A stretch of 42,864 nt of DNA from Methanoregula sp. PtaU1.Bin051 (GTDB taxonomy: Archaea; Halobacteriota; Methanomicrobia; Methanomicrobiales; Methanospirillaceae): positions 1-42,864 of the forward strand of contig MVRE01000010.1 in the NCBI GenBank assembly GCA_002067895.1, in the 5' to 3' direction. A program made the position numbers and the translations under genes. The notes under the pieces are model-generated. The model saw only the letters and a list, made by a program, of their open reading frames with translations. It searched no databases and was not told where the DNA came from. This document shows positions 6,728-15,587 of this stretch, in pieces. How positions within the stretch are numbered: the first letter of the stretch is position 1; each line of letters opens with the position of its first letter.

Positions 6728-7499
6728 CGGGCTCCTCCATCGATGAGACCGGCCCGATATACGTGCCGTCGGATAAGAGCACTTCCGCACTTCCCGCGAT
6801 AATAGAGCGCGAGATGGGAGAGAAGGGGTGTTGTATGATGCTTACGATATCAAAACCAGCGCACTCGTTGAACGCCGGCATGAAGAGCGCCCGGGTTCCT
6901 CCCCCTTTACGCCTTTGTTTCTGTCCTTGTTTCAGTCCCTTGCCAGTCTCTCGGAAGAGAAGGCTGTCGTTGAGACCGGCTAATAGATACGCCGGAGTCT
7001 TAAGGGCGCACCCTACGTCGTCATATATCGAGACAAGCGGGTGGTGGTGACCGGTGATGATAAGGCGACCTGCGAGGTCCGGGGAAGGGAGGGTATGCCC
7101 ATGGAGATACCCGAACCCGTCAAGAACCGCACCGTTTTTTGCCAGCAGTTCCCCTTCCTGCAGGAACCGGGCAATGCCGGTGTCATGGTTTCCGGGCACG
7201 ACATGGAACGGGACGGTTTTCCGGATCGCGGAGAGAAAACCGGGCAGCTCGAAATACTCCTGCCGGGTAGTCCTTGGGAGATTGTGCTTGACATCCCCCA
7301 GCAGGACAACGCGGTCAGGGCTTTCTGATTCGACGCAGGAGAGCAGCCGCAGGAGCCGATCGTTCGTCCTGCTTGCCACATGCCACCCGTGTGCTGCAAG
7401 ATCGGCCTCGATCCCGATATGGAGGTCGGCAGCAACCAGGATGCGCTCCTTGTTCCGGACAAGAAGTGCGGGGCCTTCGCTTACAAACTGGATCTTCAT
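6714..7499 (-). CDS. rpe: RPA-associated metallophosphoesterase (SbcD/Mre11-related)
   Basis: Calcineurin-like phosphoesterase of the archaeal SbcD/Mre11-related family; the substrate is unknown, probably nucleic acid. The 261-aa protein has the full metal-site set: DLHIG (25-29), GDVKH (68-72), GNHD (103-106), HGH (133-135) and GHHH (150-153). ATG 7499 overlaps the TGA of the upstream gene as ATGA, and the ORF end overlaps the helicase start. In Haloferax a phosphoesterase of this type (rpe) is encoded with RPA and an RPA-associated protein; here it follows the RPA-associated protein directly but no RPA gene is present. The symbol is by analogy. A longer TTG-start frame to 7535 is less likely given the coupled ATG. 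Confidence 0.85.
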   Translation of the reverse strand: MKIQFVSEGPALLVRNKERILVAADLHIGIEADLAAHGWHVASRTNDRLLRLLSCVESESPDRVVLLGDVKHNLPRTTRQEYFELPGFLSAIRKTVPFHVVPGNHDTGIARFLQEGELLAKNGAVLDGFGYLHGHTLPSPDLAGRLIITGHHHPLVSIYDDVGCALKTPAYLLAGLNDSLLFRETGKGLKQGQKQRRKGGGTRALFMPAFNECAGFDIVSIIQHPFSPISRSIIAGSAEVLLSDGTYIGPVSSMEEPDAAA

Positions 7500-8272
7500 A
7501 AAAGCCGGACAGTGCCTTTCTGGGGCTGGTAGCACTCATCCTCCCGTATCAGCTCGCGAACTGTCTCCTGCGCACGCCCGTTGTCAATTCCATAAAGCCC
7601 TGCCTGTGCCACCACGTCATCGACTGCTACCCCGCGGGATCCCTGCATATCCCTGATGATCTGTATGATGATAGCGCGGACGTCCTGCACCGGTTCCGTA
7701 TCACCGGCCGGCGCGGATCTGACCCCGGACAGTGCAGATTCGACCATCGCGACAAGCTCCAAAAGACCGGCTTCAGACGTATGGTAATAGTCGATCACTG
7801 CCTTAAGGTCTGCATCATCGTCCTGCCCGTTCAGGACCGAAATGAGCGCCCGTATGCGGCGAAGGGTGATGCCGGCCGTCTGGAGAACCCATGTATCGCG
7901 TACGGTGCGATCGACAATCCATACCGATTCGGGACGGATGAACGGGGAGAGGCCGGCACTACCGTTCCGCACCTGTACCCTGCCGACAACTGCAAGGAAA
8001 GAGGGGATCTCTATCTTCCGTACCGTGTCCGGTAAGGTACTCTTCCCATCCTGCACCATCTCGAGGTCGAATGCACCTGTTGGATCGGCCAGGCGGCAGC
8101 GGAGCATCCCGCGCACATCCGACACCTCGGTTAACGTGCCGGTTAGAAAAACCCTGTTACACCGTGCACCACCACAGGTGATGAGAAGAGACACGCCGGG
8201 CTTTCCATGCACGGGCGTCCGGTACGTTGCACGGCAGAACTCCCCGGCAAAAACCCTGGCTGCGCCTTCCAT
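7496..8272 (-). CDS. RPA-associated protein (COG3390 type)
   Basis: OB-fold protein that partners replication protein A in single-strand DNA binding, known from haloarchaeal rpap genes. Seen here: N-terminal RVFAGEFCRATY, the OB-fold core NRVFLTGTLTEVSDV with DPTGAFDLEM, FLAVVGRV and FIRPESVWIVDR, then a mostly helical C-terminal half. The last ~60 residues (AIIIQIIRDMQGSRGVAVDDVV) look like a winged helix, as in RPA C-terminal domains. The start ATG 8272 begins the conserved block. It heads a three-gene minus-strand operon with the phosphoesterase (4-base overlap) and the Lhr helicase. The partner RPA must be encoded elsewhere. Confidence 0.82.
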   Translation of the reverse strand: MEGAARVFAGEFCRATYRTPVHGKPGVSLLITCGGARCNRVFLTGTLTEVSDVRGMLRCRLADPTGAFDLEMVQDGKSTLPDTVRKIEIPSFLAVVGRVQVRNGSAGLSPFIRPESVWIVDRTVRDTWVLQTAGITLRRIRALISVLNGQDDDADLKAVIDYYHTSEAGLLELVAMVESALSGVRSAPAGDTEPVQDVRAIIIQIIRDMQGSRGVAVDDVVAQAGLYGIDNGRAQETVRELIREDECYQPQKGTVRLL

Positions 8273-8336
8273 AAATCCGGTAGTCTATTTGGGGAGGATG
8301 CCTCTTCAATCTATAGTCGGCTGCACGTATCACGTA

Positions 8337-9500
8337 TCAGTTACAGCTCAGGCAGGCAGAATGGTGGGGAAGTTCGCTTTCCTGGATCGCCTCCAGTGCG
8401 GCAAGACGATCGTTTGTTGAGATGACGAAATTATACGTTGTGACATACGACTGGAGGGCGGCATAGTCATCAGCGGAAAGCGTACCGTTTGCCTTATCGG
8501 CCTTCTCCTGCAGCGCCTCGGTGTTGATCTTGATCGTCTTTAAGTCATGCATGATGGTCGCGATAGTGTCGATCTTCGTGTAGAGGATTGCCCCTTCGCC
8601 GAGGGGAATGACAACCGGTTCAGGTATGGCATCGAACCCGTCGGGATACATGCCGATCAACCGGTTCGCCGACGAATCGATGTACATATAATCCCGTTTG
8701 CCATCGGAAAAGATACGGAAGAAGGGATTTCTTGTCGAAAGGTGGATCCGTACTCCCGCTGCGGCATGCTGTTTTCCGGGGAAGACGAGGAGGGCCGTAT
8801 CGTATCCCTCATGTGCCAGCAGGTTTGCCAGCAGGATCGCTTTTTCCTCCGGCGTCCCCTTCATGTCGTACACGACTTCGACAGGGTAACGGGGGGTGCG
8901 GCTGACACTCTCGGTCGGGATCTGCTGCACAAAACTGACGAGGAATTCAAGGTACTCGTCGTCCAGCAGGGTCTTTCCGTCCCTGTACCTCAGCCTGCCC
9001 AGCTCCCTGCTGATATCATCGTAAAACGGGCGCATGGCAGGGTCATCAGCCATCCGGCTGTAAAAAACCCCGAGCTCCTTGCTGTCGATAATGATGTTGC
9101 GGTTTGCCGATTCGTTGGCAGCCCGGTAGAGCGACTGGTTGACCGGCAGGGTGACTTCGTAATCAATACCACGGTACCGGAACGTGTATGTCCGGTATCC
9201 CGGTGCATCCCTGGGCAGGACGGTTACGTATAGCGGGTTGTATGTACCGGAAACGGCCGGTAAAACCCCGGGCGTGGCCGGTGTTTCGACAGGGTCGGGC
9301 GTTATAGGTACCTGTGATTCATCATCCACAGAGGGTTCTACGGGTGTCGGCATGGGAGATGCCGGGGCACGGGAGTTGAGGTATCGCGGGAGCGGCCCTT
9401 CATCGGTAAGGAGGGTAAAACACCCGGCCGTTACGATAAAACCGGCGAGGATAAGGGCCGGCAGGCATGCATATGAGACAGGTGCCCCGTACTGCTTCAT
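8337..9500 (-). CDS. Membrane-anchored transglutaminase-like protein lacking the catalytic Cys
   Basis: Exported protein of 387 aa from ATG 9500. Residues 12-31 form a hydrophobic segment ending in VTAGC, which could be a lipobox (Cys27) or a simple anchor. A Pro/Thr-rich spacer (about 45-85) follows, then an archaeal transglutaminase-like region. In that fold the nucleophilic Cys lies at the start of the helix before ILLANLL; here the place reads GTPEEKAILLANLL (215-227), with no Cys. His245 and Asp275 (YIDSS) stand at the usual His and Asp positions. The protein probably binds rather than cleaves or crosslinks. A Cys-rich tail (SACLSC) ends it. The TTG at 9539 would give a longer but less convincing N-terminus. 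It lies downstream of two other surface genes on the same strand. Confidence 0.65.
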   Translation of the reverse strand: MKQYGAPVSYACLPALILAGFIVTAGCFTLLTDEGPLPRYLNSRAPASPMPTPVEPSVDDESQVPITPDPVETPATPGVLPAVSGTYNPLYVTVLPRDAPGYRTYTFRYRGIDYEVTLPVNQSLYRAANESANRNIIIDSKELGVFYSRMADDPAMRPFYDDISRELGRLRYRDGKTLLDDEYLEFLVSFVQQIPTESVSRTPRYPVEVVYDMKGTPEEKAILLANLLAHEGYDTALLVFPGKQHAAAGVRIHLSTRNPFFRIFSDGKRDYMYIDSSANRLIGMYPDGFDAIPEPVVIPLGEGAILYTKIDTIATIMHDLKTIKINTEALQEKADKANGTLSADDYAALQSYVTTYNFVISTNDRLAALEAIQESELPHHSACLSCN

Positions 9501-9535
9501 GGATTGTATATTTGCTAAAAGGAGTATTTGAAGGA

Positions 9536-10081
9536 TCAATCAGGCTGATCCGGTTTTTTGCGCAACCGGGTACAGAGAAACCCCCCGAGAGCACAGGCCA
9601 CAACCGCAATCCATAGAGGGAACGGGGCTTTTGTCGGGGTCGGTGTGATCTCGGGGATTGGAAGGGAACTGTCCAGTTCATGGGCTCTTGCAAATGCCTC
9701 CCTCGCTTCCTCAACCATGCCGAGGTGCCGCAGGGCATCCCCCTTATTATAATAAGCGGCGGCATGCGTTGCAGTCAGGTTTCCCTCAACGGCCAGCGCT
9801 GAGTCTGCAGCAGCGACCGCCTCTTCATACCTCCCGAGCATGACAAGGATCCCTGCCCGGTTCGCCTGGACAAGATGGTTGATTGCAGAAACGTTGAATG
9901 CGAGCGCCTGCTCGGCCGCTGCAAGCGCTTCCCCGTACCTGCCCTCGTTGGCAAGGTCAACGCTCTTTGTGTAGAGGGCCCCGGCCGCATTAAACGCGTC
10001 ATCGGCAGCGGATACAATGCTGCAGCTTATACAGAGCAGGAGGGCTGCTGCCACCATATATTTGTACGAAATCATGTGCAT
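9536..10081 (-). CDS. Exported TPR protein with C-terminal membrane anchor
   Basis: A 181-aa surface protein of unknown function. It has an N-terminal signal segment (about 8-25, VAAALLLCISCSIVSA) and three or four TPR-like helix pairs (about 28-140: LANEGRYGEALAAAEQAL, VMLGRYEEAVAAADSAL, YYNKGDALRHLGMVEEARE). A Thr/Pro stretch (TPTPTKAP) leads to a transmembrane segment and a basic tail RLRKK. The Pro-rich/hydrophobic/Arg ending resembles archaeosortase-type sorting tails, but a plain anchor is also possible. ATG 10081 is preceded by AGGGA. Adjacent to the transglutaminase-like gene (36 bases away), it is probably co-transcribed. TPRs imply a scaffold at the outer membrane face. Confidence 0.75.
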   Translation of the reverse strand: MHMISYKYMVAAALLLCISCSIVSAADDAFNAAGALYTKSVDLANEGRYGEALAAAEQALAFNVSAINHLVQANRAGILVMLGRYEEAVAAADSALAVEGNLTATHAAAYYNKGDALRHLGMVEEAREAFARAHELDSSLPIPEITPTPTKAPFPLWIAVVACALGGFLCTRLRKKPDQPD

Positions 10082-10144
10082 CGTCCCTGACAGAAACAGG
10101 TCTCAGGTTGTTTGGCGGGGGTTTGTAAAAAAGGTGGGGGTTGT

Positions 10145-11155
10145 CTATGATCTTCTGATGCGGTACAGCATCGCTATGCCGGTGATGGCGAGGGCGAGGA
10201 GGACGATCTCCGGCGGCAGCGGGGCAGATGTCCAGGTCGGTTTTTGCGTTGGCGTACGGGCAGTGGTCTGGACCGGTGCTGTCGTCGATGAGGTCGCTGC
10301 CGTTACTGTCGGAGATGCAGAACCTGTAATCGTCGTTTGCGTAACGGTGGGGGTCGCTGCAACGGGATCTGCCACGAACGTGACAGTCCGCGGACCGGTA
10401 GCCACCCTGCTGTCATTGCCATAAAAAATGCGCATATTGTTCAGGTTCTGGGCAGCTTCAAAGGTATAGGTGCCCAGCGGGTAGAGCACGGTCCCGTCCC
10501 GGTCCCGTGCTTTGTGATCCCAGAGCCCGCCGTCCTTCCAGTAATAAGGTGAACTTTTCACAATGGGGTTCGTATCAAGCCTGATAATCTGTGTGTCCGG
10601 GGCGCCATAGCTCCCGGTATAGATATTCGTGAACTGTTTCCCGTTGGGCCCGGTTAAGGTTACTGTCATGAAGGAGTCAACGGGAGTGATATCCGGGCGT
10701 TTCAGTTTGTCCTGGACAGAATAGAGGTTCGTGTCAATCCTGTACGTTATCCGTGTACTCTGGTTGACGGTCTGGCCGGTTACATCCTTGTCATGGTCGA
10801 GATCCCACACCTTGAGATCAAATTCCGCTTCCTTAACCTCAAAGACAGGGATGACTGGTTTAAGATCGTACGAATACCATGTGCCGGTATACCCTGAAAA
10901 AACAGCGGGACTGATGGTGTAGTTGTATATTTCCATCGCACCGAGATCGACGGTTTTCCCCGGGGGAGTGTCCGTCGTGTTCCCCGCAGGCCACCATGCG
11001 ATCTGGCGGCAGCCATTCAGGGCGGATGAAATATCAATCCCCGTTTCACCAATAAAGACCGGTGCTTTGGCATCTATTTTCTTTAAACTCGCCGATGCCG
11101 GGACAAGAAGAAATGCCATCACGATGAGAATTAACAGAACAAACCGGTAATTCAT
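10145..11155 (-). CDS. DUF3821 family cell-surface protein
   Basis: Secreted or surface-anchored protein of the DUF3821 type found in Methanomicrobiales envelope proteins; no enzymatic role is known. From ATG 11155 (336 aa): signal peptide (about 4-23), the domain signature APVFIGETGIDI and IAWWPAG near residues 31-57, then FSGYTGTWY and an Ig-like region with TVTLTGPNGKQF. A long Thr/Ser/Pro linker (probably glycosylated), an Ala-Pro-Leu-Pro motif, a transmembrane segment and tail YRIRRS follow. The start at 11155 is chosen because it begins the signal peptide; the frame to 11221 adds a second, unlikely hydrophobic leader. It is divergent from rfcS. Confidence 0.8.
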   Translation of the reverse strand: MNYRFVLLILIVMAFLLVPASASLKKIDAKAPVFIGETGIDISSALNGCRQIAWWPAGNTTDTPPGKTVDLGAMEIYNYTISPAVFSGYTGTWYSYDLKPVIPVFEVKEAEFDLKVWDLDHDKDVTGQTVNQSTRITYRIDTNLYSVQDKLKRPDITPVDSFMTVTLTGPNGKQFTNIYTGSYGAPDTQIIRLDTNPIVKSSPYYWKDGGLWDHKARDRDGTVLYPLGTYTFEAAQNLNNMRIFYGNDSRVATGPRTVTFVADPVAATPTVTQTTITGSASPTVTAATSSTTAPVQTTARTPTQKPTWTSAPLPPEIVLLALAITGIAMLYRIRRS

Positions 11156-11289
11156 AAGGAATAATTTCAAAACTCTTATGATAAAGATTATGACATTGAT
11201 GTAGTACCAGCTGTCATGCATATTCCCTGCCGGCTTTTGGTTTGTACGGTACTATTTATCCAAATACGAGGGAAGTAAAGGGGACGTAC

Positions 11290-12258
11290 ATGGAGGAGAA
11301 CAATACCATCTGGATAGAAAAATACCGTCCCGTACGGCTGGGAGACATTGTGGGACAGGACGAAATTGTCGAACGCCTGATGTCCTATGTCCGCATGAAG
11401 ACTCTTCCCCACCTCCTCTTCACGGGAACAGCGGGTGTCGGCAAGACAACGGCAGCAGTTGCACTCGCCCGTGAAATCTTCGGAGATTCCTGGCAGATGA
11501 ACTTCCGGGAGCTGAATGCTTCCGATGAACGGGGGATCGACGTTGTCCGCAACCAGATCAAGCAGTTTGCGCGTACCACCCCTCTCGGGGAAGCCACATT
11601 CAAGATTCTTTTCCTTGACGAGGCAGATGCCCTGACCCCGGATGCGCAGGCTGCACTCCGGAGAACGATGGAGAGTTACGCGCAGACCTGCCGTTTCATT
11701 CTCTCCTGCAACTATTCGTCCAAGATTATCGATCCTATCCAGAGCAGGTGCGCGATCTACCGGTTCAGGCCGCTTTTACCGGAAGCAATTGCCGAGGAGA
11801 TCCGGCGCATCGCCAGGCGGGAAGACTTAACAGTCGGGCCCGACGCCCTTGATGCAATCACGTACATCGCGCAGGGGGACATGCGCAAGGCAATCAACGC
11901 CCTCCAGGGAGCGGCAATCCTCAGCCGCCGGATCGATGGTTCGATGGTGTACGCGATAACTTCCACGGCAAGACCGGAAGAGATCGAGGAACTGCTAAAC
12001 CTCGCACTGAGCGGGGATTTTGACGGTGCAGAGGCCCTTCTATCCCGGTTGATGCACGAGAGGGGGATCGCCCCCAACGAGCTTATTAACCAGTGTTACC
12101 GTGCCCTTCTCAGGCGCGACATGGATCGTAAACTGAAGGTCCGGTTAATCGACCATCTCGGGGAAGCGGACTTCCGGTTATCGGAAGGCGCAGATTCCGA
12201 TATCCAGATGGAGGCACTGCTTGCAAGGTTTGTCCTTTCCGTTGAGAGAGGAGCGTGA
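11290..12258 (+). CDS. rfcS: Replication factor C small subunit
   Basis: AAA+ ATPase subunit of the clamp loader that opens PCNA and places it on primed DNA. The 322-aa protein has N-terminal WIEKYRP, Walker A GTAGVGKT (46-53), Walker B with DEAD box FLDEAD (108-113), sensor 1 ILSCNYSS and the SRC arginine-finger motif (152-154), then the C-terminal collar. ATG 11290 has an AAGGGGA ribosome site; a frame opening at 11242 lacks one. It lies 9 bases before mcm, giving a replication pair. A second, divergent RFC small subunit lies at 20663, consistent with the three-type clamp loader of methanogens related to Methanosarcina. Confidence 0.97.
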   Translation: MEENNTIWIEKYRPVRLGDIVGQDEIVERLMSYVRMKTLPHLLFTGTAGVGKTTAAVALAREIFGDSWQMNFRELNASDERGIDVVRNQIKQFARTTPLGEATFKILFLDEADALTPDAQAALRRTMESYAQTCRFILSCNYSSKIIDPIQSRCAIYRFRPLLPEAIAEEIRRIARREDLTVGPDALDAITYIAQGDMRKAINALQGAAILSRRIDGSMVYAITSTARPEEIEELLNLALSGDFDGAEALLSRLMHERGIAPNELINQCYRALLRRDMDRKLKVRLIDHLGEADFRLSEGADSDIQMEALLARFVLSVERGA

Positions 12259-12267
12259 GGTGTTCCC

Positions 12268-14379
12268 TTGGAGAAACGTGAACAGGAAGGGGCCGGGGAT
12301 CGTGCATCAGACTGGAGCCGGTTTTTAAAAGGCAGGTATAAAAAGGAACTTGGCGAGCTGAGCCGGGAATACCCGCACCGGCGGTCCCTTTACATCGATT
12401 ACCGCGAGATCGAGCGGTTCGGCAAGACCGGGATCTCGCTTGCAGACGAGCTGCTGGAGAACCCCGGAAAAGTACTCGATGACGTCTGGGACGCAATCCG
12501 GAACAACCAGCTCGTACGGACCAAGGACGGAAAAGAGCCCAAGGGGATTAATATCCGGTTCAGGAACCTTCCTCAGAAGGTGGGGATCCGTCATATCAGG
12601 TCCGATGACATCAACCGGTTCGTTTCCATCGAAGGGATTGTACGAAAGACAACCGAGGTGCGCCCCCGTGTTGTCGAAGCGGTCTTCAAGTGCCCCGCAG
12701 GACATTTCACGAGAAAGACCCAGAAGTACGGGAAGTTCATCGAGCCGGAAGGTTGCGCGACCGATGGCTGCACGTTCAGGAAACTCGACCTCATGCCCAA
12801 ACGCTCCACGTTTATCGATTCCCAGAAGCTGCGCGTACAGGAGTCACCGGAAGGACTGCGGGGAGGCGAGCAGCCCCAGACGCTCGATATCGACGTGACT
12901 GACGACCTTGCAGGGATGGTCGCCCCCGGCGACCGGGTTGTCATCAACGGGATTCTCCGTTCCATGCAGCGTATCGTCCGGGGAGAGAAGAGCACGGTCT
13001 TTGACATCTTCCTCGAATGCAACTCGATCGAGATCCAGGAGAAGGAGTTCGAAGAGGTGGAAATTGACGAGAAGGCTGAAGAGGAGATCAAAAACCTGTC
13101 CTGCGATCCGCTGATCTACCGTAAGATCACTCACTCCATGGCCCCGACGATTTACGGGAGCGAGAATGTGAAGGAGGCGATCGCCCTCCAGCTCTTCGGC
13201 GGGATAGCTAAAGAGATGCCGGACGGGAGCCACCTGCGCGGTGACATCCATGTCCTGCTCATCGGCGACCCTGGTATCGCAAAGAGCCAGCTGCTCCGGT
13301 ACGTGGTGAAGCTCTCCCCCCGCGCAATATATACGAGCGGCCAGTCGTCAACCTCGGCGGGTCTGACAGCGACGGCAGTCAAGGACGAATTCGGCGAAGG
13401 CCGCTGGACACTGGAAGCCGGGGCGCTGGTGCTCGCAGACATGGGCGTTGCTGCGGTGGACGAGATGGACAAGATGCAGAAGGAGGACCGTAGCGCGCTT
13501 CACGAGGCGATGGAGCAGCAGTCCATTTCGGTGGCCAAGGCCGGCATCACGGCGACGCTGAAGTCCCGCTGCGCACTCCTTGGTGCAGCGAACCCGAAAT
13601 ACGGGAGGTTCGACCAGTACGGGGACATCGGGGACCAGATCAACATGCCGCCCTCCCTGCTCTCCCGGTTCGACCTCATCTTCGTAATGACGGACACGCC
13701 CGAGCAGAAGCTCGATCTTGCGATTGCCGAGCACATCTTAAAGACACATAGTGTCGGCGAACTGATCGCCCAGCATGCCAAGACCCCGGTTCCCGGAGTG
13801 ACTGACGAGTACATCGAACAACAGTTGACCCCGGTCAAGCCCGATATAGAGCCGGCACTCTTCCGGAAATACGTGGCTTATGCCAAGCGTTCCTGTTTCC
13901 CGATCCTCTCGGAAGAGGCAAAGGAAGCACTCGTCGCGTACTACCTCAAGCTTCGCGGGGTTGCCGAGCCCAGCAAGCCGGTGCCGGTGACTGCCCGGCA
14001 GCTCGAAGCCCTTGTCCGGCTCGCTGAGGCGAGCGCCAGGATCCGGCTCTCGAACACCATCGATATCGGCGATGCGGAGCGGGTTATCCGGATCGTGGAT
14101 GCCTGCCTGCGGCAGATCGCCTACGATGCCAGGACCGGCACGTTCGACATCGACAAGGTGGCAACCGGCATCTCGAAGGAGAAACGGGATCTCGTGCGGG
14201 TGATCAAGGATACAATCCGGGAGCTTGGCGGGGAAGGCCGGCGTGCTTCCATCGACCAGGTAATCGAGACTGTCTCCGGCCGGGGATTTACCCGGGACAA
14301 GGTCCGTGACGGGATCGATATGCTGCTGCGCAACGGAGAGGCGATGGAACCGAAGAATGGCATCATCCAGCTGATATGA
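12268..14379 (+). CDS. mcm: MCM replicative DNA helicase
   Basis: Hexameric AAA+ helicase that unwinds DNA at the replication fork. The 703-aa protein has an N-terminal OB/zinc region (zinc ligands about Cys142, His146, Cys163, Cys168), Walker A GDPGIAKS (333-340), the Walker B region AAVDEMD (395-401), sensor 1 ANPKYGRFD and the arginine finger LLSRFD (464-469). A C-terminal winged helix follows (about 630-703). The zinc set has His in place of one Cys. Translation starts at TTG 12268, ten bases after the rfcS stop, with GAGGTG upstream; no in-frame ATG lies near. Downstream mptD follows in 9 bases. Confidence 0.97.
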   Translation: MEKREQEGAGDRASDWSRFLKGRYKKELGELSREYPHRRSLYIDYREIERFGKTGISLADELLENPGKVLDDVWDAIRNNQLVRTKDGKEPKGINIRFRNLPQKVGIRHIRSDDINRFVSIEGIVRKTTEVRPRVVEAVFKCPAGHFTRKTQKYGKFIEPEGCATDGCTFRKLDLMPKRSTFIDSQKLRVQESPEGLRGGEQPQTLDIDVTDDLAGMVAPGDRVVINGILRSMQRIVRGEKSTVFDIFLECNSIEIQEKEFEEVEIDEKAEEEIKNLSCDPLIYRKITHSMAPTIYGSENVKEAIALQLFGGIAKEMPDGSHLRGDIHVLLIGDPGIAKSQLLRYVVKLSPRAIYTSGQSSTSAGLTATAVKDEFGEGRWTLEAGALVLADMGVAAVDEMDKMQKEDRSALHEAMEQQSISVAKAGITATLKSRCALLGAANPKYGRFDQYGDIGDQINMPPSLLSRFDLIFVMTDTPEQKLDLAIAEHILKTHSVGELIAQHAKTPVPGVTDEYIEQQLTPVKPDIEPALFRKYVAYAKRSCFPILSEEAKEALVAYYLKLRGVAEPSKPVPVTARQLEALVRLAEASARIRLSNTIDIGDAERVIRIVDACLRQIAYDARTGTFDIDKVATGISKEKRDLVRVIKDTIRELGGEGRRASIDQVIETVSGRGFTRDKVRDGIDMLLRNGEAMEPKNGIIQLI

Positions 14380-14388
14380 GGTAACGTC

Positions 14389-14742
14389 ATGCAGAGCGAT
14401 CGTGAACGGGCAATTTTCGAAGCGGGAATCAAACTGGGTGCGCTCTACCACCAGTGGGTCGGAACCCCTATCTCGCAGGAGAGTGCCGGAAGCGTGGAGT
14501 CGGCTATCGAGAAGAGTGTCGTCCTCCAGCCCTTTGTCGAGGAGATCACCGTGCGCCTCGACCGGAAACAGATGAAAAAGAACCTCTTCGGGTACAGCGA
14601 GCTGGCCGGACTCATGTTCGATGCAGAGATCGTAACAAGGGTCAATTTCACCTACTGCAGGGCCCGCCTTGCCCCGCAGGACGGGTATCCTCTCATGCAG
14701 GTCGTGGAATGCCGTGAGATCACCCCGGTTTCCGATCACTGA
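14389..14742 (+). CDS. mptD: Dihydroneopterin aldolase, archaeal type (MptD)
   Basis: Cleaves 7,8-dihydroneopterin to 6-hydroxymethyl-dihydropterin and glycolaldehyde in tetrahydromethanopterin synthesis. Recognised from the small archaeal family (formerly DUF372): GIKLGALYHQWVGTPIS near residues 13-29, LQPFVEEITV near 46-55, a tyrosine-containing loop and the terminal DGYPLMQV. Length 117 aa is typical. ATG 14389 has GAGGTAAC upstream. It lies between mcm and a TatD-like hydrolase whose start is inside its 3' end. The assignment is by remembered family pattern, not a search. Confidence 0.8.
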   Translation: MQSDRERAIFEAGIKLGALYHQWVGTPISQESAGSVESAIEKSVVLQPFVEEITVRLDRKQMKKNLFGYSELAGLMFDAEIVTRVNFTYCRARLAPQDGYPLMQVVECREITPVSDH

Positions 14743-15544
14743 CGACCATATCCATATCGATCCCAGAAACGGGCGGGGAATCGATGCCGCAAAAGACTTC
14801 CAGCGTGCGGGAGGCACGCATCTCTTCCTCGTCTCGAAGCCGTCCTCATCGTTTGGCATCGGACCGGAATCCGGTCAGGATTACGCACCGGTCTTTGATG
14901 AGACAATCCGGGTTGCCGGCCTTGTCAGGGAGACCGGGCTTGTTGTCTTTCCGGTCCTCGGCGTACACCCTGCCGAGATCTCAAGGATGGCGGAACGGGT
15001 CGGTATTACCCATGCCGCGGAGGTGATGAAGGCCGGGCTCGATCTCGCCGCAAAGCATGTCACCGAAGGAAAAGCCGTTGCCCTCAAGAGCGGGCGGCCG
15101 CATTACGAAGTGACTGCGGAGGTTCTGGCCGCATCGAACGGGATCCTTTCCCACGCTCTCTCCCTCGCCCGCGACTGCGGCTGCGCACTCCAGATCCATG
15201 CCGAGGGAGGGCCGTGCGCCGACGTCGTTGAGATGGCACAAAAGGCAGGAATTCCCACCGAAAGGGTGGTTAAGCATTACGCCACTCCAGACACCTCGCT
15301 AACGCCCTCTTTCATAGCAAAGCACGAGGCGATTCCCGCACTCTGCCGGGAAGGACGGGCTTTCATGATGGAGAGCGATTACATGGACGAGAACTCGCGC
15401 CCGGGAGCGGTGATCGGGCCCAAGTCGGTACCCCGGATTACAAAACACCTGCTGGAACAGGGTGCAATCACCATGGAGGACTGCCACCGGATCCATGTCG
15501 CAACGGTCGAAAAGGTCTACGGGGTTGAGATAACCCTGCCGTAA
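14714..15544 (+). CDS. TatD-related metal-dependent hydrolase
   Basis: Amidohydrolase-fold hydrolase of the archaeal TatD-like group (COG1099 type); the substrate is unknown, possibly nucleic acid. Motifs in order: DDHIHIDP (metal His pair, residues 11-18), VLGVHPAE, LQIHAEGG (metal His), VKHYA and the metal Asp in ESDYMD. I prefer GTG 14714 (276 aa, 29-base overlap with mptD), since it begins just before the metal motif; the longer frame from 14669 lies deep inside mptD. The overlap suggests translational coupling. Confidence 0.8.
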   Translation: MRSPRFPITDDHIHIDPRNGRGIDAAKDFQRAGGTHLFLVSKPSSSFGIGPESGQDYAPVFDETIRVAGLVRETGLVVFPVLGVHPAEISRMAERVGITHAAEVMKAGLDLAAKHVTEGKAVALKSGRPHYEVTAEVLAASNGILSHALSLARDCGCALQIHAEGGPCADVVEMAQKAGIPTERVVKHYATPDTSLTPSFIAKHEAIPALCREGRAFMMESDYMDENSRPGAVIGPKSVPRITKHLLEQGAITMEDCHRIHVATVEKVYGVEITLP

Positions 15545-15587
15545 CGTTGCTCACCTTTTTTACGACCGCCCGCACAATGAGTGATCA

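Noticed and set aside
8324-8339. Tandem CACGTATCA-type repeat
   Set aside because: Only two 7-8 base units at a gene end; too short to carry meaning.
13738-14859. 373-codon minus-strand frame opposite mcm and mptD
   Set aside because: Antisense shadow of well-identified plus-strand genes.
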